NCBI GenBank assembly: GCA_017562135.1 | Contig: QEYB01000158.1 | Span: 248,001-312,000 of the forward strand | From: Dipylidium caninum | Taxonomy: Eukaryota > Platyhelminthes > Cestoda > Cyclophyllidea > Dipylidiidae | Length of the DNA stretch: 64,000 nucleotides | Reading direction: 5' to 3' | In this document: positions 1-13,405 of the stretch, one piece after another | How positions within the stretch are numbered: the stretch's first letter is position 1 | Layout: every line of letters begins with the position of its first letter | Made by a program: the position numbers and the translations under genes | Notes under the pieces: generated by a model | What the model saw: only the letters and a program-made list of their open reading frames with translations | Database searches by the model: none | Told to the model about the DNA's origin: nothing

Positions 1-3000
1 AACCCACCGACGCTCACCTCCAGGTCCACCGTCTTCGTCCGCGCTCGGGGTGACAGTCGCGCCCACTGCCTTAGTTTGGTTCATCACGAGCTGCTGTCCG
101 AAGCCGGTCACTCGCACCCACAACCACAACTGTGGACACCAGACCGATTTGTGCGACGATACCTCCTTCCCGGGAACAATTAACTTGCCCAGGGAATGGT
201 CAAACTTGTCACCGGGACGAGATCAGCGAACCTTCTTTTGCGCAGAAGTTGTGATTTAAAATGCCGTTTTTTGACGCGACCCTTCTTTCCTTTGCATTGT
301 TCCACCTTGAAAAAGGATGGACAGCGAGACTTGCAATGACTTGTTGGAGCCACACCGCTTTGTATCAACTGTGGAGTGGTTTCACACCGTCTCCGGTCAT
401 GTCCACAGTCTCGACCGGAGTGTAAATAGTGCGCCGCCGTCGGCGCCTGCTTTCCGCATAAATCAGCAATGTTTTGCGCAAACGGGAGGAAAGTGAGGCT
501 GATGGTGGTATTCATGTTTAACATTGTGCCCAGCATCTTCCAAGCGGAAGTTAATCTGATTATTCTTTGCTGCAGCAACACCGATTGCCCTTTCTCCAGG
601 CGTTGGTTATCCGTTTTCAGTGGAATATTCTAGCTGTTTCCTCGGTGGCGTTCTTCTCTTGACCGAGAAATCCTCCTCTTCCACTTTGTGGGTAGCCAAA
701 ACTCCTCAAAACGGTAGAGACGGTTTTGTTTAAAGGAGATTGAGTACATAAAACAGTGTAAGACGCAGTAGGACAGGAAGGGTAGTGTCTAAAGCGTGTC
801 TATGGACGCGATCGAGAGGTTATTGCTGACAAGTTTCAGCACGAGATGACAAAAAAGCGGATATTTTCTTGGCTTACTCAAGCCTCAACGTTCTCCCGCT
901 CGAGGTCGCCTTGGGGCGAGTTTACTCTCCTCTGTTTACCATGTTTTGCTTGCCCAAGCCTAAGTTGAGACTTTTGTAAGTCCAATTCGTCAAATTCTGT
1001 AACATGACGCTGACCTACTGGTGATCTATCAGCGGTAACCCCGAATCAGGGGAATGTTTGGCGCTTACGATAAACACAGGAGCCTTATGACCTCATCAAA
1101 TGCATGCCCACCTCTTGACTGTTGGGATGTATGTGAGTCTTCTCCCGTCCTGCCCTCACTTGCATTAGTTTCCCCTTTCCCAGAGAAAGCCGACGGAGCA
1201 AGGTCCCATCCACCTCCAAAAATCCAGCCGTCGACAATTCGGTCTACTTATATGAAATCAGTAGAAGGGCATGCTGTGATGGTATACTAATGTGTGCACT
1301 TTTGATGTGCTCTGCTGCCAGGAGTGCGTCATTCTGATTGGTTACCGGTAACATTCTCAGTAGATGTGGGCTTGATATGGAAACGCCTAGTCAATAACCC
1401 TGACAACTCGCCTTACAAAGACATAAATTTGCTGTATGAGGGCGTATGGTCCCAACGTGAAGGGTGTCTCGGTGTTCGTAATGAATGTGTCGCCCCTGCT
1501 ACAAAACGCGACTTCACGGCAATGCAGTTAGTAGCATTCCACTCAAAATGGGCTAACTTTTGTGAGTGTTGGGGAGCAAAGGAATGCGCCACTAAGGCGG
1601 TAGAGGTAGAGGAGAAAGTGTAGAAAAAAAAATTAAATAAGAAGTATATGCATATTTCAAGTTGTTGGAACTCCTTTTCTCATCTGTTATTTTAATTTTG
1701 TAAGTCTTTTTGGCATAGACGCGGGGAAAACTTTAGGCTTGAGTGGCACATCATGGCACTTCAACCTCTCGGAAATCGCTTTGGGTCTTTACTACTCATC
1801 ACAGGTTGTGCATTTCTATTCCCTTCAAGTACGGAAAATGCGGGCAACCTTCAAGGTGTTCAGCCTTCCCGCCTCAGTCTCCACTTCACGGCAGTTGCAT
1901 GGGTTCACTAGGCGACTCGTTTCCTCAACTCGACGCTCTTCCCACCGCCCATCAGGCAAACACATGGGCGAGGTGAATTCTACGCCTCAGTGTGAGCCAG
2001 ACGACGCAAAAATGACGTCTTTGTCGTTTGAGTGAGGCATTTTTGCCCGTTCCGTCGAAACCGGTAGCGCCAATTTTCTCCTCTCCATTTTTCTGTTACG
2101 TGGAGACTTTGCCTTTGACTCGGCCAATCGTGACCGTCTTCGCACTTGCCCCGGGATTAATTGTTGTCCGAAGGCAGGCTGAGGTGCACTTTTGTCATGT
2201 CAGCAGACCGTTTGTCAGATTAAAATTGCTGGAGCTTTCAGCCGTTTGTACTTTCGAAGTCTGCCGGCCTTCGCCAACAGCGCGAGGTATCGCGACGGAG
2301 ACGTGCGTAGCCGCAAAATGCTGACACTCGCAAGCGGCAGGTCACCTCGAGCCACGTGTGGAAGGAGAAGGCCAGGCAGTCGAATTTTTCCTTCCCCTCC
2401 GTGGTAACCGTCGGAGGGGGACCGTGTGGAAGTTAAATGGAAGATTGAAGACAAAGGAAGAAATGCAATTTCTGGGGTTTAAAGTAAAAATACTGTTGCA
2501 ACAGCACCAGTCTGCACCGTAAGCCTTGAAGACATTGCATTATAAATGCCCGAGACGAGGATCCTGTCTCGCCGTGCAGACACCCTTTGTCCTACGTGGG
2601 GCACAAATGGAGGAGGAAGTCGCACCGAAGGCCATTTCTCCTGCGACTAGCAGTAAACTCCGTGAGAGAGGCGGAAGTAGCGAAAGAAGGAGCTTAGAAG
2701 GGTTGGTGGAGAGGCTCTTCGCAGTAGGCGGAGGCGCGTTTCGGCCCGGGGCAAGGCGGAGGAGGAGGCAGAAAGACCGTTTTTGCAACTCACAAGCCCC
2801 AATCCATGCAGTCTTCCTCCTATCCGCTTCGCCCTCAGTCTCGAGAAACGCCCGTCAATTATGACAAACTCCTTCTCAACTGACTATCTTCACAAATTTT
2901 TTTTCCCAATTTTCTTCCATTCTTCTTTGGGGCCCGACTGGGCTACAGTCGAGATGAGTCCCCGCGACACCGTCTGGCGCAGACTGTCCAGGAGGCGGAC

Positions 3001-6000
3001 GGTGTTCGGCCAGAAGGCTACCTGACCATAAGAAAGATCGTCTAGGCGATTGACTGAGCCCTCGCCCAGGTGCCACGACGACAGCTATTTCGTTTGATGA
3101 ACATGGCGATCGCCTTCGTGCTTCCGTAGACCGGACTTTTTCCTGCCGACGGCCTTTCAACCGCATGTCGCGTCACTTGCCTTCTAAGGCTTCGATTCTC
3201 GACTGTGAACTGACGATCTTCGCTGTAGACGTGCGTGTCAACACGAGGTCGAGGCAGGAGGACCTGGCTGTCGCCCAGCCTTCCCTAAATCCGCCGGAAG
3301 CGTCATTGCCTCAGCGTCACTTTGTCGCACTTAGGGTGGCATTGAGAAGTGTAAAGGACAGAAATGCTCATTTTGTTGATCAAATTCCTCTTTCAAGGCA
3401 CTCCAACGCACAATCAGGCCAGTCGCCGTCCCCACCACCTCCTCCGGCTCCGAAGTGGAACTTATCGAAAGGGCTGATTAGCTAAACCGACTGCCGCCGT
3501 CATGTCAGGGCGGAGAATCTCATTCGCTTGGTAACTTTTTGTCGAGAACTTCAACCCAAATTGGATTGGAGAAACTCCAAGTCCAGAATTAAAGTGCTCC
3601 ACCGGAAACTCGAAGTAAAAGTGTTCGTTGAGGACATCCTCCCTTCCTCCTCCCATTGTCCCTAAATCCAGCCACCAATTAAAAACTGGCGGTGGTGGTG
3701 GAGGCGGAGGAGAAGAGGAGGAAGAGACAGAAGGGGTGGTAAGTTTGCCAACTTACCGCTGCCGCCAGCATCCACTCGGAGGCCATGGTGCTCCACGTCG
3801 GTGAAAGCGACACCTCGATACTCCTCCATCAACCGGCGAAGCGATTCGCGGGGACGAGCTTTCGGAGAAAACGCAGACTTCTGCATTTGCAGGCCCTGGT
3901 CTGACGCAGGAGGATGACGACTTGCCAGCGCCACTAATTCGGCTCAAACTCCCGTCCTTCCTCCAGTCCGAAGACGTCAAGCAGACGTCTCTTGAAACAT
4001 CGGATGAGATGCGCGCGCTGCGGAAGGCCGTCACCGCGCAATGTTGACTTCCAAACGCAGATGGATGGGCGGTAGATGCCCAAGCACCGTTATTTTCCCC
4101 ACCGTGTCCCTCGCTGTGCCTCTTATTCTGCTGTCCTTGTGTGTAAACAGTTAGTGGCAACGGTGGTGCAAGGCGACCCAGTGTGTTTTATGATTGAGTG
4201 GGTGTACAGCTCGGTTTGTCCCTGAAGGAAGTGTCTGCGTCGTCCGCTTTTAATTACTTATCCTTTACCTTGCACTCTGTGATGATTTCCCTCCTCTTCT
4301 TGGCCATTTCGCACGACGAAGGTCGGGCAGTCCCGCCTCCGTCGCCCACAGGCGCTGTCTTATTTGACCCGCCGACCAACCGAACAGACTGTCTGTCAGT
4401 GACGAGTGGGGGGCGGGCGGGCGGAGGTGACAGGAAGTCGTTTGGCCTCTGTTATTGTCGTGGAGACGCGAAGAGGCCTCTTTTCCCTGTCCTTCTACAG
4501 GCGTCGAGGGTCGTCTTGCCCGGAAGAGGTCCTGTCCAAGTGAATAGGTTGTCAGTGTCATTTGACGTCCGTCCGAGGGACTGGAGACTGGAGGTTGGGG
4601 AGAGGCGAGGTGAAAGGCATAGCAGGGACGAGAAAAGGTCGAGGAGAGTCGCCCTGGAAAAGGTTTTTGGAGAAGTAGGCTCGGATATTCCCTTTTCACT
4701 GAAAAACTTCACCCTCACACACCAATAAATCACCAGTCTCGGTGCCATAATCCCTGCTCTTTGTGTCGTTGCTGGTGAGGCTGTTGTAACAGTCGCCTCT
4801 CTGGCGTGTATGGCACACACGCACACTTATAAACTTGACTACCGTCGGGCATTTAGCCGAAATTGCGGAGCTTTGGCACATGAGGACTGTTCGTCTCTCC
4901 TCGCCTGTCCTGGAGGCTTTTTCGCGTCAACTTTTGACGTGAGTAAAAGAGTTACACAATAGAATTTCTCCACGTAGGACGCAACTAATGTGCAACCTCT
5001 CAAGGTCACTAAAAATCGCCACTGCCTCCAAGTGCTATACTTACAACGGAAATAAGTAGCATTAACGGCAAACATGTTCCTCCTTTTCCTCCTCCTTCGT
5101 GATTGTCCACTCATCTCGGGTGAATCGATTGGCGCGTAAAGTAAAATTTTAGCGTAAACCCAAGTCTAACGCCTCTTCTCCTCCGCCTCCTCATCCTCAC
5201 CGCGACGGCCAAAGCGGTGCTGGCGGGCTTTTCGGGACGAACGAGACTTCGACTCGCGTAGTTTTGGTGTTCAGATGTTGTTTACCAGACTTTTACCGCC
5301 ACACAAAGCTTTGATGCTCGAGGTATCCTCTCCTCACTCGCTTTTTTTGCTTTTCGAGTTCACTCCGCCTGTCTGCCCACTGCCCCGATAATCGCTCGAA
5401 GCTGCTTCCATTGTTTCCACGCGACGCAGTCGCGCAGTTCACTCTCACAGGAATAACTCGCCGTCCTCTGACCTGTTTGCCCCTGAGTGGATTAAGTGAC
5501 GATTGGGCTGGACGGCGTCTGAGGTCATCTTAGCCGGAAGCGTCCACCAGTGCTGCATCGATGGTGGCTGATGGATCCAGGAAGGCGCCACCTCGTACCG
5601 AGCCCAGCGCCCCTCGTCCCACGCCTTCCGACCTCGGTGGTGGTTGATGGTTAAGGGGCGTCTCCGCCTCCGGCTTGGAGGAAGGCGGACTCCCCGCGAT
5701 GCGACGAAAAAAGCCAGCATCAGTCAAACTTAGTGGCAACAGTCAGAGAACTTGTAACTGCCCGGGCGTGGCCCAACCCTCCCGCCTGACTCGCAGTAAG
5801 AGTTATTTGACAGAAAAAACGAGGGGAAGAGTGGTTTGGGGGAAAGGCAGGAAAAACAACTCTCCACCAATTTGGCGAGAGTGATTTTTAAGCCTCCTCT
5901 CGGCACAAGTGGCGAGAGTCACAAAAGCGGTCAAATCGCGTCACCAGCGGGGAGAGGAGACGCTGCGCAGAAGTGGGCGCTGAAGACAAGTAAAGCGAAT

Positions 6001-7439
6001 CTCCTCGCCTCGACGAGCGGAATATCCGGTCGGCGCATGAACTCAAACCGGCCTGACGCTCTCCGACGCCGCAGCGAGGCCGCCTCGCCCTCGTTTAAAC
6101 TTTCTGTAGTCCCTGTCGAGGAAATGCTGAGACAATCTGCAACGGTGGCCCCATTGTCGCCACGATAATATCAGTCGCTCGTTCAGCACAAATGAAATGA
6201 CAGGCGAGTCGCCTTTTTATTTAGCCCTAAGGGGGGCGAGGAGGGGAGGCGGACGTGGTGCAACTGTCACGGTGATGTCAGAAGGCTCATCCAAACACCC
6301 AAGGGTTGGAAGGGGAAGGAAAGGCCAAGAAAGTCCCCATCTCCCTGACCCAGTAGAAATGTAAACTCCCTGCTGCGAGAGTCGGACAGGGAGGAGGCGG
6401 GAACGGGGACGTGGGCGGGGAGAGGGACCGATGAGGCGGATGGAGGGGAGAAAATTCGGATATCACAACGGTTGCTGCCGCTGCCAAATAGGCAATTTCA
6501 GCGTGTTAAGTTCACAATACCTCGCCGATCGGCGGAGAAACTTCCCTTGCAGTCCACTCGTATGTTGAGGCGAGGGGACGGGCTGGCGGGGGGGGGGGAG
6601 GAGGAACGGAGACGGAACATGGGAAGTCGGCTGACTGTGGCCACGAAAACGCGCTCCGAAGTGACGCGCTGTCACACCTCGACCCGATCGCCCCCTTGTT
6701 GACGCCTTGTCGGGGAAAGTGACCTCTCTCGGTGGCTAAAAAGCCGTCGAATTTAATGGCTTTCGTGTTTGACCTGTGACGGTGTGTTCTGCAGGCCAGA
6801 GGAGGAAAATACGGTGTCGCTGTGTACTACCGGGCAGCTCAAAAGGCCATCGAGAACCTCTGCAGGCGCCCAATTTCACAGACCAGTCGCCTTCCCACGG
6901 AGCTTCTGACCCGCGAAACCAAGATTCCATTAACTCTAAGAGGTGGAATTTGCGGGACAACTTTCATCACTGTTTGAATTGTCTGTGAACTGCGTAGAAA
7001 AACAAGAGGGGCAGACGGCGAGCCTCGGAAGCCGTGAGTGGAGCGACTGTTAAAATGGCTGTTTTAATACCCCGTGGAAGAGCGCGCCATTAGCTGGCAT
7101 TCACGCCCGTAGCCGCCCTCTGCACGTCTGTGACCCTCCACTCATCCCTCTTAACCGCCACTTGGCCGTCTTTTCCGCACCCACGCGTGGGATGCAGTCG
7201 GTCGACATGAATGAACGGTGAAAATGCGCCCATCTTTCGGTCCTCCTCCCCACCCGCCGAGTAGGCCGGCGCAGACAAGCTGAAGCCGGTCAAAAATAAT
7301 TATCCACTTTAACAATAGCGAGAGTTGAGCAAACTGGACAAAAAATCACAGAAAAAGAGAAAGAGAGAGACGGAGAGAGTGCGTGAGTGAGTGAGTGTCG
7401 GCGAAAGGAAGAATGTGTGGCGGTCGAGGAAGTAGCACT
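1..7439. other. GC-rich stretch with no supported gene
   Basis: I read both strands and found only short open frames without a recognisable domain, without a run of phase-compatible exons and with arginine/proline/serine-rich translations of the kind GC-rich noncoding DNA gives. A purine tract with GAGA and GTGA repeats lies at about 7345-7400, just beyond the 3' end of the calmodulin-like gene. Unrecognised exons or long introns of a gene outside the window cannot be excluded. Confidence 0.5.
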
Positions 7440-8948
7440 TCAATGACCAGCTTGTCGTTGGTTCATCACATTCTGGAATTCTAAAAGGCAAAGGTAGACG
7501 GCCAGGCAAGTTAACTCCGGTGCCACACATTCAGAAGCTCTTTCGTCCAGTATTTATTCAGGGCGTAGTACACATCCACTAGTTTTCCACCCAAACCACC
7601 AGCATCCACCATTTTACACTTAAATTAGGCGAGAAGACATGACTCGCGGGGCATGGTGCCTTAAATCCTCGGTCCAGTGAAGTAGGGGAGTGAGAATAGG
7701 AATGCGATTGAGGCTGTGGTAGGTTTTCGGCACAAACAGCAGGTGCCTTTAAGGACATAGTGTTTGCGTGAACAAAAGAGAAGAAAAAAAACAAGACTTT
7801 CACCTCATTCCACGTGCCAGCATGTGTGTGCATGTTTGTATACTCAGGACCTATTGATCAACCAATGAGAATATTTTAACAAATGTGAAAAAAAGCACAT
7901 CTACAGCCGCCGAAGTGCAAATTTTTGTACTCTTACCAAGGAGTGTGGAGGGTGATGTGGGGAAGGAGAAGAGCATGGGTGAAATAGCTTTTAAAAATAG
8001 GTGGAGACTTGAGACCGAAGTGTGCACCACCAACAAAGTGTTTACTAAAGTAACAATACAAATGTGCACTATGTTGGCATAGAACACACGCGTTTAGAAA
8101 GAGAGGAAGTGAGAGAAACTCGGATGCAAGGGGTCTACTCAAGTACCAGGGAACATCTTAAAACGAAAAAGCGAGAGAGATACGAGCTGAAATGGTGCAA
8201 GACAGCAAAATTGTTTCTTCAGTCGTTAGAACCACCTGGAATGATAAGGGATAAAATACCTTAGAGGTGAAAAAACACTTATTCTGTCAAAGAACACGCC
8301 TCTCACCATGAGTACTAATACGTATGTATAGAAAGGGAGAAAAAAAGTCAAATGTACCCTCAAAGTTGACTTGACCATCGCCATCAGTATCAGCCGAATT
8401 GATCATGTCCCTGACTTCTTCATCGGTCAGTTTTTCACCCAGATTACACATCACTTGGCTTTTAAAACAATAAAACAACAATATAGTGACAACCGTAGTA
8501 AAGTATTTGAATTAAATAACAGTATAAACACACCGCATTTCATCAACAGTAATATATCCATTTCCGTCTTTATCAAAGACTCTGAAAGCACTCAATAATT
8601 TTTCTTTATCGCTTGTCGGTTTGCATTTATTCATCATTTTTACGAATTCGTTAAAGTCGATTTCGCCATCATCTGCAATATTTGCGACAGGTATAAAATA
8701 GTGGTCTTACGGTTCAAGTCCGCTTGGCGGATCATTTGCCGGACTTCGTAGTCGGTAACCTTTTGACCCAAAGAATTTATGACTTCTTTGAGCTCTTTCG
8801 TAGAGATTCTGCCGTTTCCATCCTTATCAAATAAATTAAATGATTCCTTGTATTCCGCAATTCTTTCATCACACTCATCACATTGCTTTTTCTGTTGACG
8901 AAGAGATTAAAAATGGTAGAAACTGACTTCGTGTCCTTTTTTACTCAT
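7440..8948 (-). CDS. Calmodulin-like EF-hand calcium-binding protein, 5 exons
   Basis: Exons in transcription order are 8948-8928, 8891-8711, 8672-8534, 8458-8358 and 7480-7440. All junctions are GT-AG and keep frame, giving 160 residues. Four canonical EF-hand loops are visible: [12 protein letters not shown] (29-40), [12 protein letters not shown] (65-76), [12 protein letters not shown] (101-112) and [12 protein letters not shown] (137-148). Each has acidic residues at the calcium-chelating positions, and the spacing is that of calmodulin. It should be a cytosolic calcium sensor that binds target helices. It is longer than classical calmodulin (148-149 residues) because of a charged N-terminal extension with a C-x-x-C pair (Cys11, Cys14) and a tail ending QRQAGH. 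Its divergence suggests a calmodulin-like paralogue, although troponin C or another family member is possible. Introns are 36, 38, 75 and 877 nt. The start is the first ATG, in a 21-nt exon. Confidence 0.9.
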
Positions 8949-10494
8949 TTTATGAGGGATAGGCCAGGAGTCGATAGGGAGATCGCAACTGCGAACTAAA
9001 TGTGACCCTCAAAACCCCGCCGTGACACTAACCCTGGCCTTAGAGTGTATTTAAATCTATGCCGAAATTCAAAAGTAGAAACTGAACATGAACAAAATTT
9101 AAATTAAGAGATCGTACTTTGCTTGAACAAGGTTTGAATTCAGATAGTTTATATGGATTGCATTTTACAAGCCACACAAGTCAACCCAGTGAATTCTTTA
9201 CATATCAACGGGAAACAAGAGTAAATTTGCTTTGCAATTTAAGGGAGGGCCATCCTGCGCCTAAAAGAGATTGAGCTAGAATGTTTGGTTTTTACTCATA
9301 CGTTCAGATAATTTTATGTTCGTTCGTACATTTGTTTTTCAGAAAACTCTACTAAGAAAGGTTCATCAACAATAAAGGGATTCTACGCAAAATGACAAAA
9401 TTTGAGGCCACACGGAAAGCCGAACTACTTTTATTATCTATCCAGTTGCCACCTCATAAGGCAAACCAAGCGTAGGTCGCAGCATGGGGGTTATGACAAC
9501 TAAAGAAGAAAATCTACTCAACAAATAGTGAATAAAATTGAGATCTGAAGGGGGATAACCGAAGAGAAATTAGCGATTCCCCTTTTTTTAACAATTCGAT
9601 CATGATTGCTAAAAGCTGCCACAGTTAATTTATTTTAAAACGGGCTCACATTTATACCTCTTTGACTACGATTCCAACGGTGTTTTTATATATTCACGTA
9701 ACTTTACAATTTGTGGAACTGCTAACATAACGTTTTATATAAATCTTATTATTTCTGGATATGTGATCATAATTTTCAAAGTGTGTCGTGATTCTTAATA
9801 AAAATTATTCCCACTTCTATTTTAGGTTCTTAAATGTCGGGAGCAATCAATCTGGCTTACAAACGAAACTTATTTTTTCGCGAATTGAAGATTTTCCCTC
9901 TTCTATTCTTCGTAAGTATAGGTTATTAAGTAATGTCATTACGATCATAATATATGCAGTAATATTCTTCTCCATATCATTACCCGAAAACGGATTGTTA
10001 CTAAGCCCCTTCCAGGCCGCATTCTTATTAGTCATTGGACGCCTACATAAATATACAGTACACTAGTATTCTCTGAGGTTCAGTGTAAGTTTCGTAGAAA
10101 TAATAATTAGCGTCTAATTTCTGGATAATTTTTCTATAAATGAGCCAAACAGAGATGGTATTCCTGCGTCACTATATCTGCCGCAGGAATTGTGCTAGTT
10201 TATAGTGTCAGATTTTTTTGTTATGTGACAATTCCTCTCCCACAAATGTTATAACTATGTTTATTGCTATACCGGCCACTATATCTGTTACAAATTTTAA
10301 TGGTTATACATCCATCATTTTTCTAAGCTTTGGTTGAAAATTAACAAACTAGTTCTGTATATTGGTTTCTTGTGTAGACCACTTTTATGCCCTCCCACAT
10401 ACATTTTCCTCACCCGAAACATGATTGGTCTATCTTCTACCGCAAAATGCCATTTTGCCAAGAAATGATACCTACTCAGCCTGCTCGTTCAATC
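8949..10494. other. AT-rich divergent intergenic region
   Basis: This 1.5 kb separates the starts of the calmodulin-like gene (minus strand) and the glucosidase II beta gene (plus strand), so it probably holds both promoters. It is clearly AT-richer than most of the window. I see no coding exon. An alternative in-frame upstream ATG for glucosidase II beta lies at 10387, but it would put the signal peptide internally. Confidence 0.6.
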
Positions 10495-13405
10495 ATGTTC
10501 GGCCCCTGTTGCGTTCTTGTTCTTATCATCTCGGCGTCAACCTTTGTCTATGCGTCTGAGGTGCCATTAGGGGTGCACCCAGCAAGTGCGCTTACTTTTT
10601 TCTCACCGCCTTAGATATTGCATTTTATGATCCCACGAAACCGTTCACTTGTTTGGATAAGTCTGCAACTGTACCTTGGAATAAAGTGAACGATGATTAT
10701 TGTGATTGCATTGACGGGTCGGATGAGCCGGGCACCTCTGCATGCCCCGACATGCAGTTTTACTGTGCAAACGAGGGTTTCGAAGGTGTTTTTATTCACT
10801 CGAGCTTTGTTAATGATATGGTATGCGGTAAGTGTAATAAGTGTAATATGAATTGGAACTAGACTGCTGTGATGGGTCAGATGAATATCTTGGTTATGTT
10901 AAGTGCAGCAATACTTGTGGGTATGTAATTATTCTGTTAAGCAATAGCCTTTTATCGTTCTCAAGAAAATCTAATTTTTATATGATTTAGGACATTGGCT
11001 AAAGAAAAGGAGGAACTACTTCAAAAAAGACGCAAAGAAATTGAAAGCGGACACCAAATTTACCAGGAATACGTTGCGAGAGTAAGTTGAAATGCCCTAA
11101 AGTCGAATGTTTCAGATGATGTTTTTTTCTATTGCTTGGAGGTATCCATATTTGTAACATATGTATCCTTCGATCTCCTTTGCAGCACTGTAGTACTTTG
11201 ATATTTACGTTTAGAAGGCCATTGAATTAGAAGAAGAGGAAAAGCGTAAAGCTGAAGAGGCAGAGAAGCAGGCGTTGGAAGCCGAAAAACAGGCGTCTAA
11301 TGAGTCCGCTGAGCCACAACTTGACAACGAAATTGTTCAAACCTTGGAGAAAAAAATAGACGATGTGGAAGGGGTAATTACTCTTTCACACTTTTAATGA
11401 CTCGATTTAATTTTCGCTCAGTTGAATAGCCATCTAACCTTTCTTTTGGCAGTCTGCAGAGGCGGTTGCCTTCGAGATGAATGCTGACGAAAATAACCAA
11501 GACAGGGAAGCGGAGCAACATGAAGAGGAAAACGAGCGAAATGATGAATCCAAAACCCCGGAAAGCCTCGAAGAAGACGCCCCCGTATCATACGGTTGGT
11601 TCTCTTTCTTTCCTACTGCAAACTTGAGTGGTAGGAGTCTTCGTAACCTCTTGTTAACAATAGGGGTGCATGCTGCTTGTGAAAATAGGTTAAGCTTGTT
11701 TTATCACCGTAAGGAAACCGTACTTGAAGAACAATTCTTAGAAATTCGTCAATTCTGATTCGTATGCTCTTTTTTCCTCTTTTGTAGAAGAGGACTAGTA
11801 AGTTTTCCGCATAGCTTCGCCTAGCCTCGGTGTCTTTATTGGCACTCTCTATTCCACCTCCAAGGCATTCACTTTCCTTCACTCAGGTCAGACGTTTTCC
11901 TTTAATGCTGCATGTTGTTGAAGTACTGGGACTTATCATCTCTCTTAATGCCTGAAGGTCAATGCACGTAGGATCACTTCTGCACCTAATTCTGGTTTTT
12001 ATAATCGCTTTTTTCACCCCGAAATATTGAATCTTCCCTTGTAGTAGAATTTACCCTATCCTTCTCAAATTGACGTCATTATGGCTTGTTGCGCTCGCAC
12101 CTAATTCTTTTCTTTAGTTCAGTACATAATTTTGTTGATCATTCTTCAGAATTATGCAACTTTTACACTTATGAATCCACGTCTATCCTCTTCGTCTTAC
12201 TAAGTAAACATCATTTGTTGTCAACCCTCCAAATTCAGCGCCTTATGCCAACTGAGATCATTTTTGGGCTTCCGATTCCCCTCTAGGTAATAATTGCTTA
12301 CTCTAGCATTATAGAAAATGTCGATTTGGTAAAAAAATTCCTTAGTCTTTGGACCATTAGCGGCAATTAGATTTGCTGGATTTAAGGCTTTTGTATTAGG
12401 TTTAACGCAATTTCGACTTGATAAGCCCCTTATTTTGGTCAACAGCATATCTCGAAAGAGACTATAACTTCCGTGCCTCGTAGTTGACTTCACGTTGGAA
12501 AGATTAAAAGTACTTTCCCTTGATTCATTTCCCCTTCGGTACTTGGTTCATTTGTGGACTTCTACTTTGTGTCTCTGACACAGCTTTTCGGTCTGTCTCG
12601 CATTTTCGGGACGTATTTCCCTGTGCCCAGTTTTTAGACTAGTTCTTCTCTCGTCACCCTCCCTACTACTACCATTGAAATGATTTCTTATTGCCGAACT
12701 TCGGCGAACGCTGTCGACTTCATCATCCTTTCCCTTAGTCCAGCGGACAAGGTGACCGAGTCTGAACAACCGATTCCGGCACCATCGCTATCGAAACCTA
12801 TTGATTATGGTCCGGACAACGGTTTCATGATGCTCACAGAGCCATCAACTGGATGCCTTGAGTTGGAGGACAAAGAGTATGTCTACTCCCTCTGCGCCTT
12901 CAAGGAGGTCCGTCAGCGTTCACGCCACTCTTCGGCGGGTGGAACTCTCCTCGGCTCCTGGAAGGAGTGGGTCGGTCACCCGGAGGACTCTGTCGGCTGG
13001 ACGAAGGAGGAGAAACTGGCCAGACTGCCCTACAATGAAATGCTGTACGATGACGGCGAGCACTGCTGGAATGGACCCAATCGCTCTGTCAGGGTTGGTG
13101 TTTATTCTTGCTAATTCCTGTGCGTATTCCATGCGTTTAACGTCTGTACTCTGACCCGAAGACGTAGTTTATGCTCCTCGAAGATAAATCTCACGTTGCT
13201 AGGTCTGTTTTTGAGGAGAACGCCTCCTTTCAGCCCTCTTACGTGTGCGTGGCCTGTGTTTCAGGTGAAGGTGATGTGCGGCGCTGAGAATAGATTGGTG
13301 TCGGCGGAGGAGCCCTCGCGGTGCCTTTACGAGATGAAAATGGAAACGCCCGCCGCCTGTCACCACGATCCGGTTAAGCTGATGGAAATGCACACGGAGT
13401 TGTGA
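10495..13405 (+). CDS. PRKCSH: Glucosidase II beta subunit (PRKCSH-like), about 9 exons
   Basis: Proposed exons are 10495-10585, 10615-10827, 10863-10920, 10991-11081, 11215-11373, 11453-11594, 11788-11797 (a 10-nt microexon), 12739-13093 and 13265-13405. They give 419 residues in frame. The protein begins with a signal peptide (MFGPCCVLVLIISAS...). Two LDL-receptor-A-like cysteine modules follow, with NDDYCDCIDGSDEPG and CCDGSDEYLG, then a long Lys/Glu-rich coiled coil and a C-terminal MRH (mannose-6-phosphate receptor homology) domain with EYVYSLCAFK, CWNGPNRSVR and EEPSRC. It ends in HTEL, an ER-retention signal of the HDEL/KDEL type. In other eukaryotes this subunit holds the catalytic alpha subunit in the ER lumen and presents N-glycans for glucose trimming. 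It is shorter than the human protein (about 528 residues), mainly between the coiled coil and the MRH domain. The start is chosen for the signal peptide. The microexon and the 29-nt first intron rest on frame and splice signals only. Confidence 0.9.

Noticed and set aside
8700..8725. A ggttcaagtcc string resembling a tRNA T-arm
   Set aside because: It lies at an exon-intron junction of the calmodulin-like gene, and no acceptor stem or anticodon arm is present around it.
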